From assembly GCF_003046625.1 (NCBI RefSeq), contig NZ_QAAD01000005.1, forward strand, positions 1 through 64,000: a DNA stretch of 64,000 bases, given 5' to 3'. This document shows positions 31,736-40,759 of the stretch, piece after piece. Position 1 is the stretch's first letter, and each line of letters starts with the position of its first letter. A model generated the notes under the pieces. That model ran no database searches and had not been told where the DNA came from. It saw only the letters and a list, made by a program, of their open reading frames with translations. A program made the position numbers and the translations under genes. Origin of the DNA: Mangrovibacterium marinum. Lineage in GTDB: Bacteria > Bacteroidota > Bacteroidia > Bacteroidales > Prolixibacteraceae.

Positions 31736-32776
31736 ATGAAGATTCAAACGGCGATAGCTTCTTATGGTATGTCGGGCATGGTGTTTCACGGCCCTTCGCT
31801 GAAGGCAAATCCTGATTTCGAAGTCAGATCGATTTTGGAACGATCGAAGAACCGCTCGGCCGCACTTTTCTCCGAGGCCACCATTGTGCGTAACTATGCT
31901 GCTTTGCTGGATGATCCCCGGATTAAGCTGGTGGTGGTTAATACGCCCGATTATTTGCATTACGAGATGTGCAAACAAGCTTTGCTGGCCGGAAAGCATG
32001 TTGTTGTTGAGAAGCCATTCACCCAAACGGTGGAGCAGGCCAACGAGCTCATTGCCCTGGCCAACGAAAAAGGACTGGTGCTAACCGTTTACCAGAACCG
32101 GCGTTGGGACGGCGATTTCCTGACCGTGAAAAAAATCATAACCGAAGGCCTTTTAGGACGTTTGGTGGAGTTTGAGTCGCACTTCGATCGCTACCGCAAT
32201 TTCATTCAAGCCGATACCTGGAAGGAAGAAGGCATTGATCGGGTAGGCGTGTTGTACAATTTAGGTTCGCATGCGGTTGATCAGGCGCTGAATTTATTTG
32301 GTATGCCCGGGGCGGTAACGGCTCATCTGGCCACTTTGCGTACCGGAGGACGTGTTCCGGATTATTACGATATTCGCTTGCAGTACGACGGCTTTGCTGC
32401 GCTGCTGAAAAGCTCGTACCTGGTGCGTGAGCCGGGCCCTCGTTACTCGCTGCATGGCACCCTGGGCTCGTATCAGAAGTGGGGCATCGATCCGCAGGAG
32501 GAAGCCCTGAAAGCCGGACAACTACCCGGTGGATCAGGCTGGGGCGAAGAGCCGGAAAGTGCCTGGGGAATGCTGCATACCGAAAAGGACGGGCAGCCAA
32601 TACGCCAAAAGATGGAAACCATTCGGGGTAACTATGCGCTGTTCTACGAAAATGTGTACGGCGCAATTACAAATGGCGAAAGCTTGCTGGTGAAGCCCGA
32701 GGAAAGCCGCGACTGTTTGCGTGTTCTGGAGGCCTGTTTGCTGAGCGATCAGGAACAGCGTACTATTCGTCTGTAA
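31736..32776 (+). CDS. Gfo/Idh/MocA-family NAD(P)-dependent oxidoreductase
   Basis: 346 aa from ATG 31736. The Rossmann part begins IQTAIASYGMSG and contains VVVNTPDYLHYEMCKQALLAGKHVVVEKPFTQTVEQA, the family's EKP motif. The C-terminal part holds YNLGSHAVDQALNLFG with the catalytic region (H of GSHAVD). Such enzymes oxidise or reduce sugars, inositols or bile pigments; the substrate is unknown. The glycine motif near the N-terminus (ASYGMSG) differs from the common GxGxxG. It overlaps the convergent DUF6807 gene by 14 bases. Confidence 0.9.
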   Translation: MKIQTAIASYGMSGMVFHGPSLKANPDFEVRSILERSKNRSAALFSEATIVRNYAALLDDPRIKLVVVNTPDYLHYEMCKQALLAGKHVVVEKPFTQTVEQANELIALANEKGLVLTVYQNRRWDGDFLTVKKIITEGLLGRLVEFESHFDRYRNFIQADTWKEEGIDRVGVLYNLGSHAVDQALNLFGMPGAVTAHLATLRTGGRVPDYYDIRLQYDGFAALLKSSYLVREPGPRYSLHGTLGSYQKWGIDPQEEALKAGQLPGGSGWGEEPESAWGMLHTEKDGQPIRQKMETIRGNYALFYENVYGAITNGESLLVKPEESRDCLRVLEACLLSDQEQRTIRL

Positions 32777-33704
32777 GGGCCGAATCGTCGGCCTGAATAT
32801 CCCGGAGCACGTAGCGTTCTTTTAGTTTTCCGGTAAACAACACGATGGTGTAGTTCAGCTCCAGCGGAACATCTTTCTCCAGCGCAATGGGGTAGCGCCC
32901 GGGAAAAACGGCATTCTGCATACTGTCTTTATCGCGCAGGATCCAGCTTTGTGAATTTAGCGGGTTGTTGGGATCGGCGTAAAGCATCACCCCGCCGGGA
33001 CCGTTTCCGTTTTTGGCCATCGAGCCGCTAACAATCACATAATTACCGGCCTGCACGGCTGTGTTGGTGGCTTTGATGGTTCCCTCGGCCGACTTCAGCA
33101 CAACATCGGCGGGAAGTTTCAGGCGGGCCGAAAAGCCGCCGTAGCCTTTTTCGTCGTTCGAGCCACCAAGTTTAAGCCCTTCGACCAGCGGAACCAGGCG
33201 AATCTTAAAGTGAATCAGGCGGTAGTTGCCCTTCTTCTGGTGGAAGGTATAGGTGGTTGTTTCTTCCAGGTAGGCTTCGGTGCCATCTTTGTAAAGCGGC
33301 GATTTCCAGAACGAGCCGGTTTTCAGTAAGCCATCGCCGTTGGGTGTACGCTGAAACTCGATGCTTTTCACATCGACCATAAAGTTTTTCAGGTCCCAGC
33401 CATCGCTAACCTGCTGATCGCCGATAAAAATCTGGTGCCAGGCCCAAAATATTCCCCGGTGATGCGGGTGGTCGTCCGGAATATTTTCGGTGACCGTTGT
33501 GCCATCGGGGAGCATAACCGGGTGAAGAAAGTTATTGCGTTTTTCGGTCGCGTTAAGGCTCATCGGCTCCTTTTGGTAAAAAGCAATGTTTTGTCCGGCA
33601 TCGGTAATCCAAATGCCTCCCAGCTCCTTTTTAAGGCTGATTTGGGCCGAAAGTTGAGAAACGGAAAACAGTAAAATTGCCGTGATAAGTCGCGTTTTAT
33701 TCAT
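32763..33704 (-). CDS. Secreted DUF6807 (PmoA-like) family protein
   Basis: 313 aa with a signal peptide (MNKTRLITAILLFSVSQLSAQ). Marks of the family are LHPVMLPDGTTVTENIPDDHPHHRGIFWAWHQI near residues 60-95, a His-rich segment that could bind metal, and GFSARLKLP. These proteins are common in Bacteroidota polysaccharide loci, usually with Gfo/Idh/MocA oxidoreductases, as here on the opposite strand. Function unknown; periplasmic by the signal. Confidence 0.8.
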   Translation of the reverse strand: MNKTRLITAILLFSVSQLSAQISLKKELGGIWITDAGQNIAFYQKEPMSLNATEKRNNFLHPVMLPDGTTVTENIPDDHPHHRGIFWAWHQIFIGDQQVSDGWDLKNFMVDVKSIEFQRTPNGDGLLKTGSFWKSPLYKDGTEAYLEETTTYTFHQKKGNYRLIHFKIRLVPLVEGLKLGGSNDEKGYGGFSARLKLPADVVLKSAEGTIKATNTAVQAGNYVIVSGSMAKNGNGPGGVMLYADPNNPLNSQSWILRDKDSMQNAVFPGRYPIALEKDVPLELNYTIVLFTGKLKERYVLRDIQADDSALTDE

Positions 33705-33881
33705 AGTGGGTTTGGTCGTTATTGGTTTTCAATTCATCAAATCATTCCGGCATTTGTTGCGAGGCAGTATGGACACGGCCTCGATCTATTCGATCCGGAA
33801 TAGCTTGATGAAGCGTTCTAAGATAAAAAATGAATGCCATTTTGAAACAGGATTTCGTGATTTTATTTCGTTCAGTTCTTA

Positions 33882-35870
33882 TTACTGCAAGCCTTTCTTG
33901 AAGTTGAAAACAGTTGACGGTTGTATGGCCTGCCCGGAGCGGTAGTTCAAAAACAGCTTTTTGATTAACCGCGGATTGGGCTCCTGGTGTTTCAGGTCGA
34001 ACATAAAACGTATGAAGCCTGCACCGAGCAGCTGCTTTTTATACGGAAACAAGTTCACCGGCCGGTCGGGCAGCACCATGGTTATTCCTTCCTTGCTTTC
34101 TTTCAGGTATGTTTTGTTGAACTCGTCTTTGAAGGTATTTTCCTTGTTTTCAACTTTTACAGGCATACGCGAATAAAACAGCTCGGGGATGCTGTGCAGC
34201 AACACAATGCCCTGTTTGTTTTGAAGTTTCTGCAAGTTGTCCGAATCATTCTCGAGCGAATAGCAGAAATGGTTGATGTGCTGACTTTTCAGGAACTTCG
34301 AAGCGGCATCGTTATACACGTAAACCTGCTCGTTGCAGCTCACGGTGCTTGATGGCGACAGGAGCAGCTTTTGCGACAGATGGCTCACAAAAAAGTGCCT
34401 GATGCCTTTATCTTCGGCCTTTGCGATCAGCTTTTTCCACTCTTCCAAGTGCCCCTGGGCAATAAACTTGGGAAGTTCAATGGCTATTTTGGCGCGGTTT
34501 TTCTGAATGAATTTCTGATCCAGGTTCAGCGCCTCCAGTTGATGGCGCCCCAGCGACAGCAGGATGCACTCCACTTCCTCGGTTCGGATAAACGGGAACC
34601 AGCCGCTGTCGTCCACGCGGATAAAAAGACTCTCGCGGTCGGGCGTGCGGTCAGGGATTGCCAGTTGCTGCAAGTACTTATTCTTTTGCTGCAAGCTGAG
34701 CCTCACCTGTGGCGCTGCGACCTTGGGCAGCCGCGAAGGGAACGACTGCTCCCGGCGTCCGATTAAATACAGCTCGTCGCCGGCTGCGACCGCTTGCTTC
34801 CCATCGAAGGGAATGGTATAGCGGCCTTTTTCTTCCCACAGATCCTCCACCTTGAGGTTAAATGTTTGGTTGGTTTTAGCGTGGCGAATGCGCAGGCGGT
34901 CGTTGTTTTTCAACTCGCGACTACTGTAAAAGGTGATTTCGTTTTTACCAACACGCGTAATTGGCCCCAGCAAAATGCCCGTGTTGGAGTTGTCGGCAAT
35001 GGCTCCCGATACATTTTGAGCCAGGAAGTAACCGGTTTTCTCGCGGCCAAAATCCATCTGGAGCATAGCTTCGGCATCGTTGGTTTTCTCCGGATGATCC
35101 AGCGCCAGCCGGTAAGCCGAGGCCACCTGGTACACGTAATCGGCCGATTTCATTCGCCCTTCAACCTTTAAGGAATGAATGCCGTACTCGCGCAGTTGGC
35201 CGAGGGTAGCCAGCTGCTGGTTGTCCTTCAGGTTAAACAGGTACTTCTTTTCCTGCCGGTCCTGGTAAACCATGCGGCAGGGCTGGCTGCACATTCCCCG
35301 GTTGGCCCCGCGGCCACCAATATAGCTGCTGAAGAAACACTGCCCCGAGAAGGAGTAACACAGTGCCCCGTGAATAAAAATCTCGAGCTCGCAGGCCGGC
35401 TTGTCAGCCACTGCTTCCACCTCGGGCAGTGTGAGCTCGCGCGCCAGCACCACGCGCTTTATGCCAAGCTGCGCTGCATAGTCGACCCCCACCGAATTGT
35501 GCGTACCCATCTGGGTGCTGGCATGGATGGTTAAGCGGGGAAAGTGCTGGCGTGCCAGTGCAAAAACGCCCCAGTCCTGCACAATAATTGCATCAACGCC
35601 AACGCGCTCCAGGTAGGCCATAAAATCGAGCAAACTCGGCAGTTCGGCATTTTTAACTACCGTGTTTAGGGTGATGTACACTTTGGCACCATGCTTACGA
35701 GCCTCTTGCAGGATGGCCGGCAGCTGCTCCTCGCTGAAATTGTTAGCCCGAACCCGGGCGTTAAAGCGCTTTAATCCGAGGTAAACGGCATCGGCACCAC
35801 CACGAAGGGCTGCCCGGAACGAATCGACACTTCCGGCCGGAACCAGTAACTCAGTTTTGTTTTTATGCAT
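33882..35870 (-). CDS. Peptidase U32-family protein with DUF3656 (RlhA-like)
   Basis: 662 aa from ATG 35870 (MHKNKTELLVPAGS); a longer frame to 35924 adds an Arg/Phe-rich stretch that looks non-coding. N-terminal U32 barrel: AALRGGADAVYLGLKRFNAR and the signature GALCYSFSGQCFFSSYIGGRGANRGMCSQPCR, whose Cys residues fit an Fe-S or structural site. Length and C-terminal part fit E. coli RlhA (YdcP), which hydroxylates C2501 of 23S rRNA using prephenate-derived chemistry. TrhP-type tRNA hydroxylation is the alternative. Confidence 0.85.
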   Translation of the reverse strand: MHKNKTELLVPAGSVDSFRAALRGGADAVYLGLKRFNARVRANNFSEEQLPAILQEARKHGAKVYITLNTVVKNAELPSLLDFMAYLERVGVDAIIVQDWGVFALARQHFPRLTIHASTQMGTHNSVGVDYAAQLGIKRVVLARELTLPEVEAVADKPACELEIFIHGALCYSFSGQCFFSSYIGGRGANRGMCSQPCRMVYQDRQEKKYLFNLKDNQQLATLGQLREYGIHSLKVEGRMKSADYVYQVASAYRLALDHPEKTNDAEAMLQMDFGREKTGYFLAQNVSGAIADNSNTGILLGPITRVGKNEITFYSSRELKNNDRLRIRHAKTNQTFNLKVEDLWEEKGRYTIPFDGKQAVAAGDELYLIGRREQSFPSRLPKVAAPQVRLSLQQKNKYLQQLAIPDRTPDRESLFIRVDDSGWFPFIRTEEVECILLSLGRHQLEALNLDQKFIQKNRAKIAIELPKFIAQGHLEEWKKLIAKAEDKGIRHFFVSHLSQKLLLSPSSTVSCNEQVYVYNDAASKFLKSQHINHFCYSLENDSDNLQKLQNKQGIVLLHSIPELFYSRMPVKVENKENTFKDEFNKTYLKESKEGITMVLPDRPVNLFPYKKQLLGAGFIRFMFDLKHQEPNPRLIKKLFLNYRSGQAIQPSTVFNFKKGLQ

Positions 35871-36495
35871 GGTGTAAAGTTTGCGCAAAAATAGCAAAAA
35901 CCGGCGGATAAATCGAAAAACCATAAGTATATGATCATAATAAAAATGCGCTTCGTATAGCCGGAAGCCCTGTTGGTCATCGAAAACCAGTCGTTCGTAA
36001 AAAAGTTATGGAAATAGAACCATTGCTCGACTAAAAATTATAAATTGAAAAATCTTTTTGCTAAGCCTGCTGCCAACTGCCGGCGATCGATGATGATCAG
36101 TTCTAATAGGCCAACAGCTATCAATGGTTTAAAAAAGAAAACTCCCACCGAAGCGGGAGTACAGGTTTTAACACCTTCGGCATATAGCCTTATTGTGATA
36201 AGATGTAAAATGAGCGCGACTTTCAACGGCATCTGCTGATTTTATTTCCTTTTTTGGGGAGCGAGCCCGATAAAAAATCGGGCGGCAATATTGAGGAGAG
36301 GCTGTTGAGGCATAGTCAGAACCGGTCGAATAGGTGACTTTTGCAATAAACTCATTCCCGAATAGTTGCATTATCGGGATCGGAGGCACGAAACAAGTGC
36401 AACTAAAGATCGGCGGAGGAAAAGTGAAAAGGAACAATTTATTTTGCTATCTTGACTTTGATTTCGCGATTTTGATTAGAGTAGAAAGAGAAAAA
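35871..36495. other. 625-base region without protein gene; possible minus-strand small RNA
   Basis: No frame resembles a protein. A hairpin with a minus-strand T-tract at 36125-36160 and another stem CCCGAT...ATCGGG at 36267-36283 stand out. The U32 gene lies downstream of the hairpin on the minus strand and anSME starts to the right on the plus strand, so the terminator has no obvious gene to serve. Confidence 0.45.
36125..36160 (-). terminator. Orphan minus-strand terminator
   Basis: ACTCCC (36141-36146) pairs with GGGAGT (36155-36160) around eight bases; read on the minus strand it is followed by TTTTCTTTTTT. The stem is short but GC-rich. No gene precedes it on this strand, since the next gene to the right is on the plus strand. 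Confidence 0.6.
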
Positions 36496-37695
36496 ATGGC
36501 AGTAAGACGAAAACCTTTAACATCAGTTTTAATAAAACCCTCGGGGCCGGATTGCAACCTGGGATGCACCTATTGTTTTTATTTGGAAAAAGCCGAATTG
36601 TTTGGTAAGGAGCAAGCCCACCGAATGAGTGAGCAGACACTGGAGGAAACAATTCGCCAGGTGATGCAGCAGTCGGGCGAGCAGGTCACCATTAGCTGGC
36701 AGGGGGGAGAGCCCACTTTGATGGGACTGGATTTTTACCGCAAAGCGGTTGAGCTGGAGCAAAAATACGGACACAGCCAAACGGTGGGCAATGGCTTGCA
36801 AACCAATGGGCTTTTGTTGAACCGGGAATGGGCTAAATTTCTGAAAAAGTACGATTGGCTGGTTGGCCTCTCGCTCGATGGCCCGGAGTTTATTCATAAT
36901 CATTTCAGGTTAGATCGGGCAGGCCAAGGATCGCACCGACGGGTGGAGGACAATGCCCGGATGTTGCTCGAAGAAGGGGTGGCGGTAAATGCCATGTGTT
37001 GTGTGACCAGTCATTCGGTGAAATACCCGGAGGAGTTATATGCTTATTACAAATCGTTGGGCCTGAATTTTATGCAGTTTATTCCGGTTGTGGAGACCGA
37101 TAAAAATGATCCGACACGGGCAGCGGGTTTTTCGGTTTCGGCTGTCGATTACGGTCATTTCCTGAATAAGCTTTTCGACCTGTGGCTGGCGGATTTTGAA
37201 AATGGGCAGCCAACCACTTCAATCCGTCACTTCGAGTCGGTTTTTTACAGTTATGTGGGCCTTGAAGCACCGGAATGCACCATGATGAAGGAATGTGCGC
37301 CCTATGTGGTTGTTGAGCATAACGGCAATATTTACAGTTGCGACTTCTTTGTGGAGCCGAAGTGGAAACTGGGAAATCTTCAGCACGATAAGTTGATTAA
37401 TATGCTGAATTCGAAAAAGCAAACGGCCTTTGGTCAGGCCAAGTCGGTTTTACCGCGCGAATGTCGCCAGTGCCGTTGGCTGACTAAATGTTTTGGCGGT
37501 TGTACGAAAGACCGGATTAAAGACCCGCAGGATCACCGGAAACCGCGCTTTTGTGCCTCTTATAAATTGTTTTTTGAGCATGCCGATGCCACCTTGAGCG
37601 AGCTTGCCCTGCAATGGCAGCAACAGCAACACGATCAGCAGCAGGCTCAGCAAACAAACGGAAACTATCATGCCTATAATGACCTTATCAAATAA
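36496..37695 (+). CDS. Anaerobic sulfatase-maturating enzyme (radical SAM/SPASM)
   Basis: 399 aa from ATG 36496. Radical SAM Cys motif PDCNLGCTYCFYLEK, then SWQGGEPTLMGLDFY, QTNGLLLN, SLDGPEF, and a C-terminal SPASM domain with many Cys (CTMMKECAPYVVVEHNGNIYSCDFFVE, CRQCRWLTKCFGGC). It turns a Ser or Cys of sulfatases into formylglycine without oxygen, using three 4Fe-4S clusters. No sulfatase lies in the window, so its targets are elsewhere. It points to use of sulfated polysaccharides. YjbQ follows 26 bases downstream. Confidence 0.93.
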   Translation: MAVRRKPLTSVLIKPSGPDCNLGCTYCFYLEKAELFGKEQAHRMSEQTLEETIRQVMQQSGEQVTISWQGGEPTLMGLDFYRKAVELEQKYGHSQTVGNGLQTNGLLLNREWAKFLKKYDWLVGLSLDGPEFIHNHFRLDRAGQGSHRRVEDNARMLLEEGVAVNAMCCVTSHSVKYPEELYAYYKSLGLNFMQFIPVVETDKNDPTRAAGFSVSAVDYGHFLNKLFDLWLADFENGQPTTSIRHFESVFYSYVGLEAPECTMMKECAPYVVVEHNGNIYSCDFFVEPKWKLGNLQHDKLINMLNSKKQTAFGQAKSVLPRECRQCRWLTKCFGGCTKDRIKDPQDHRKPRFCASYKLFFEHADATLSELALQWQQQQHDQQQAQQTNGNYHAYNDLIK

Positions 37696-37721
37696 AACGT
37701 TTAACTTAAAAATTTAAACTT

Positions 37722-38141
37722 ATGATTCAGCAAAAAGAAATAAAGTTGCCTGCTTTCCGTCGGGGCTATCATTTAATTACGGATGTTGTTGAAACGGAGT
37801 TGGCTGGCTTGCCCGATTTGCCGGAGGCTGGTTTGTTGCATATTTTGGTAAAACACACCTCGGCTGGGATTACCCTGAATGAAAATGTGGATCCGGCTGT
37901 TCGTCGCGACTTTGAGTCGACGATGAATATCATTGTCCCGGAGAATAACCGGATATATACGCATACTTCGGAGGGGGGCGACGATATGCCTGCACATATC
38001 AAAGCAGCATTGATCGGCTGCGAAGTAACCATCCCGATTACCGGCGGGAAGATGAACCTGGGAAGCTGGCAAGGCATTTATATGTGCGAGTTTCGCGATC
38101 ATGGTGGCCCCCGCCAACTGGTTTTAACGGTTTATTCCTGA
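37722..38141 (+). CDS. YjbQ/UPF0047 family protein
   Basis: 139 aa, usual length. Conserved blocks are LLHILVKHTSAGITLNENVDP, YTHTSEGGDDMPAHIKAALIG, GSWQGIYMCEFRDHGGPRQLVLT; the His/Glu/Asp residues in these form a metal-binding pocket in known structures. Some members have weak thiamine-phosphate synthase activity, but the physiological role is unsettled. It follows anSME by 26 bases and may be co-transcribed. Confidence 0.92.
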   Translation: MIQQKEIKLPAFRRGYHLITDVVETELAGLPDLPEAGLLHILVKHTSAGITLNENVDPAVRRDFESTMNIIVPENNRIYTHTSEGGDDMPAHIKAALIGCEVTIPITGGKMNLGSWQGIYMCEFRDHGGPRQLVLTVYS

Positions 38142-38207
38142 AATAGAAGGGAAGTAGATTCCTGTTTTAGATAGTTGATAGCCTGGGTGAACAAGCGATT
38201 TTACGAT

Positions 38208-39071
38208 TTATTTTCTCAGTTCACTCGGGCTAATTCCTGTTTTGCTTTTAAAGATGCGGCTGAAATAGTGAATGGACTGAAAGCCCAACTCAAAGCTGAT
38301 TTCCTTCACACTCTTATCGGTTGACAGTAGCAGTTCCCTGGCGCGCATAATCTTCAACTCCAAATAATATTGGTGCGGCGCCACACCCGTGTAGCTTTTA
38401 AACATCTTCCGGAAGTAGGAGTAGCCAATGTTGTAGTGGTCGGCAAGTTCCTTCAAATCGATGTTGCCGTCAACAGCAGCCCGCATTTTAAATCGCACTT
38501 CCTCAATGATATGTGCAATTCGCTTTCCCGTAAATTCTTTTTGCATCTCGATGGAAAGCAGATACCCCAATAGTTTGACAATCATGCCCGAGGCAATTTG
38601 CTGGTAGCCGGGTTTTTCGTCGCGCACTAAATCAAAAATCTTCAAATAAGTGTCCAGCACCTCTTCGTGCATGCCAATTTGCATTAGCGGCAGTTTGCTC
38701 GAAAACAGGTTGTGACCTAAAAACTGATCGGCAATGGAACCGCTAAAGCCGATAAATTGCTCTTTCCATCCGGTATTTTTTAAGGGGCGGTACCGATGCC
38801 AGAAGTTGGGCCTGATTAACAGGATGCTCCCGGGCTTTATCTGCTGCTTTCCCGCTTCTGTTTCAATAATGCCTTTGCCCTCGGTAATGTAGTTTATCTG
38901 GTACTCATTCAATAAACGTCCTTGTTCCCAATTAAAGTGATATCCCGACGGATGTTGCGGCGACGGATAAACACTATTGGGCTGTACCCGTGATGATCCG
39001 GCTACATTCAGATAAATTCCCCAGGCTTTGTCGCGTTCCCCCGGTGTTAGGTATTTTAAAAAGTCAGCCAT
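38208..39071 (-). CDS. rhaR: AraC-family transcriptional regulator of the rhamnose operon
   Basis: 287 aa. The N-terminal cupin-like sensor (GYHFNWEQGRLLNEYQINYITEGKGIIETEAGKQQIKPGSILLIRPNFWHRY) is followed by two helix-turn-helix motifs (DLKELADHYNIGYSYFRKMFKSYTGVAPHQYY; SVKEISFELGFQSIHYFSRIFKSKTGISPSELR). It is divergent from rhaT across 148 bases. In Bacteroides thetaiotaomicron an AraC-type RhaR activates the rhamnose genes; position here suggests the same role, with rhamnose as effector. Confidence 0.85.
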   Translation of the reverse strand: MADFLKYLTPGERDKAWGIYLNVAGSSRVQPNSVYPSPQHPSGYHFNWEQGRLLNEYQINYITEGKGIIETEAGKQQIKPGSILLIRPNFWHRYRPLKNTGWKEQFIGFSGSIADQFLGHNLFSSKLPLMQIGMHEEVLDTYLKIFDLVRDEKPGYQQIASGMIVKLLGYLLSIEMQKEFTGKRIAHIIEEVRFKMRAAVDGNIDLKELADHYNIGYSYFRKMFKSYTGVAPHQYYLELKIMRARELLLSTDKSVKEISFELGFQSIHYFSRIFKSKTGISPSELRK

Positions 39072-39116
39072 TCAAATATAGGGTCAAAAAGTGTAACTAA
39101 ATTGCCATTTTGTGTA

Positions 39117-39147
39117 TTGATGATTTCTGCATCTGCCGTTAATTTTG
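39117..39147 (+). promoter_or_regulatory. Promoter of rhaT and the rhamnose operon
   Basis: TTG (39117-39119), 20-base spacer, TAATTTTG (39140-39147), about 72 bases before the rhaT ATG. The space upstream of the -33 up to the regulator start (39072-39116) is where an activator of the AraC type would bind; no clear direct repeat was identified. Confidence 0.65.
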
Positions 39148-39219
39148 ACATGCTGTAATGAAATAGAATCAAACCAAAAGTATAATAATCATTTTAAACC
39201 GGATTAAATCGAATAAACT

Positions 39220-40320
39220 ATGCAAGCTATTTTAGGAATTATTTTTCACTCTTTGGGAGGGGCTTCCTCGGGAAGCTGGTATATGCCCTACAATTTGGTC
39301 AAAAAGTGGCGCTGGGAAGTGTACTGGATCATTGGCGGGCTTTTCTCATGGCTGATTATGCCTTTCATCGCCGTATTGTTAACCACTCCCGGCTGGCAAA
39401 ACATTCTTGCGGAAGCCGATCCGGCTGTTGTTCGTACTACCTATATTTTGGGTGTTCTTTGGGGAGTGGGGGGCTTAACTTACGGGCTTGGCATTCGCTA
39501 CCTGGGTATGTCGCTTGGTAACTCGGTACTGCTGGGTATTACCTCCCTGGTGGGCTCGCTGGGATTACCCGTTTTGCGGAATGTTGGCAACCTGGCTGAA
39601 GTACTGCCGGCCGGAGATTCATTTACCGATATGCTTGGAACGTCCAGTGGCCAGGTAATTCTCTTCGGTATCCTGGTGCTGATGATTGGTATCGTGTTTT
39701 GCGGTAAAGCCGGGTTGATGAAAGATAAAGATCTGCTGGGCCAAAAAGAAGGGGTAAATACTGAGTTTAAACTGACAGTCGGTTTAATTATTGCGGGAAT
39801 ATCCGGAATCTTAAGTGCCTTCTTTAGCTTCGGAATTGATGCCGGTAAACAAATGGGCGAAGCTGTTCGCGAAATAGCAGTGGCTAACAATTTGTCGTTC
39901 GTGAGCAATGGAACCTACCTGTTCGAGAACAATATCATCTTTCTGGTTATTCTTTGGGGGGGCTTAACAACCAACCTGATTTGGTCGGTTGCTCTGATTT
40001 TGAAAAATAAAACCGGTGGTGATCTGATCGACTCGTCAACTCCCTTGCTGAAAAACTACCTGTTTTGTGCCTTGGCCGGAACAACCTGGTTCCTGCAGTT
40101 TTTCTTCTACGGAATGGGCGAAACCAAAATCGGGAATGGTGCCAGTTCGTGGATCCTCCACATGTCGACCATCATCCTCACGGCCAACTTTTGGGGCTTC
40201 TACCGCAAAGAGTGGGCTGGCGTTTCCAGCAAAACACGGACTACCATTTTCCTGGGAATTGGTTTGATCTTGTTATCCATCATCATTATGGGGATTGCCA
40301 AAAGCGACTTCTTAAACTAA
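39220..40320 (+). CDS. rhaT: L-rhamnose/H+ symporter
   Basis: 366 aa, about ten membrane helices, usual RhaT length (E. coli 344). Marks: FHSLGGASSGSWYMPYNLVKKWRWEVYWIIGG at the N-terminus, GVLWGVGGLTYGLGIRYLGMSLGNSVLLG, and YGMGETKIGNGASSWILHMS. It imports L-rhamnose with protons. First gene of the rha cluster. Confidence 0.95.
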   Translation: MQAILGIIFHSLGGASSGSWYMPYNLVKKWRWEVYWIIGGLFSWLIMPFIAVLLTTPGWQNILAEADPAVVRTTYILGVLWGVGGLTYGLGIRYLGMSLGNSVLLGITSLVGSLGLPVLRNVGNLAEVLPAGDSFTDMLGTSSGQVILFGILVLMIGIVFCGKAGLMKDKDLLGQKEGVNTEFKLTVGLIIAGISGILSAFFSFGIDAGKQMGEAVREIAVANNLSFVSNGTYLFENNIIFLVILWGGLTTNLIWSVALILKNKTGGDLIDSSTPLLKNYLFCALAGTTWFLQFFFYGMGETKIGNGASSWILHMSTIILTANFWGFYRKEWAGVSSKTRTTIFLGIGLILLSIIIMGIAKSDFLN

Positions 40321-40333
40321 AAACACAGCTAAA

Positions 40334-40648
40334 ATGAATCGCTTAGCATTCAAAATGTACCTGAACGAAGGACAGAAAGAGGCCTACAAAAAGCGCCACG
40401 ATGAAATCTGGCCTGAGCTGAAAAAACTCCTGAAAGACGCCGGAGTGAGTGAATATTCCATCTTTCTGGACGAAGAAACCAACATCCTTTTTGCTTTTCA
40501 AAAGGTTAGCGGCGACGGAGGATCACAGGATTTGGGAAAAACCGAAATCGTGCAAAAGTGGTGGGCCTTCATGGCCGATGTGATGAAAACCAACCCCGAC
40601 AATTCGCCGGTGAGCGTACCGTTGGAGGAACTGTTTTATATGGAATAA
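40334..40648 (+). CDS. rhaM: L-rhamnose mutarotase
   Basis: 104 aa, family length. MNRLAFKMYLNEGQKEAYKKRHDEIWPELKKLLKDAGVSEYSIFLDEETNILFAF shows the catalytic His (KRHDEIWPEL) and ferredoxin-like fold. It interconverts alpha and beta L-rhamnose. It starts 13 bases after rhaT. Confidence 0.95.
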   Translation: MNRLAFKMYLNEGQKEAYKKRHDEIWPELKKLLKDAGVSEYSIFLDEETNILFAFQKVSGDGGSQDLGKTEIVQKWWAFMADVMKTNPDNSPVSVPLEELFYME

Positions 40649-40649
40649 G

Positions 40650-40705
40650 GAGGACAAAATCCAAATTCCAAAATCCAAAATCCAGATTCCAAAATTCGGA
40701 AGACA
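40650..40705 (+). repeat. AAATCCAAATTCC words between rhaM and rhaA
   Basis: AAAATCC, AAATTCC, AAAATCC, AAAATCC, AGATTCC, AAAATTCGG in tandem, 7-base spaced. It is the same vocabulary as between tsaD and cobW and, inverted, before lrgB. It sits inside an operon, so it is transcribed. Confidence 0.6.
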
Positions 40706-40759
40706 AGTTCCAAAGAGAGGAATCTAAAAATCGAAAGTATAAAATCTAATATCTATAAA

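Noticed and set aside
34371-35534. Plus-strand frames opposite the U32 gene
   Set aside because: Shadows of a strongly coding minus-strand gene.
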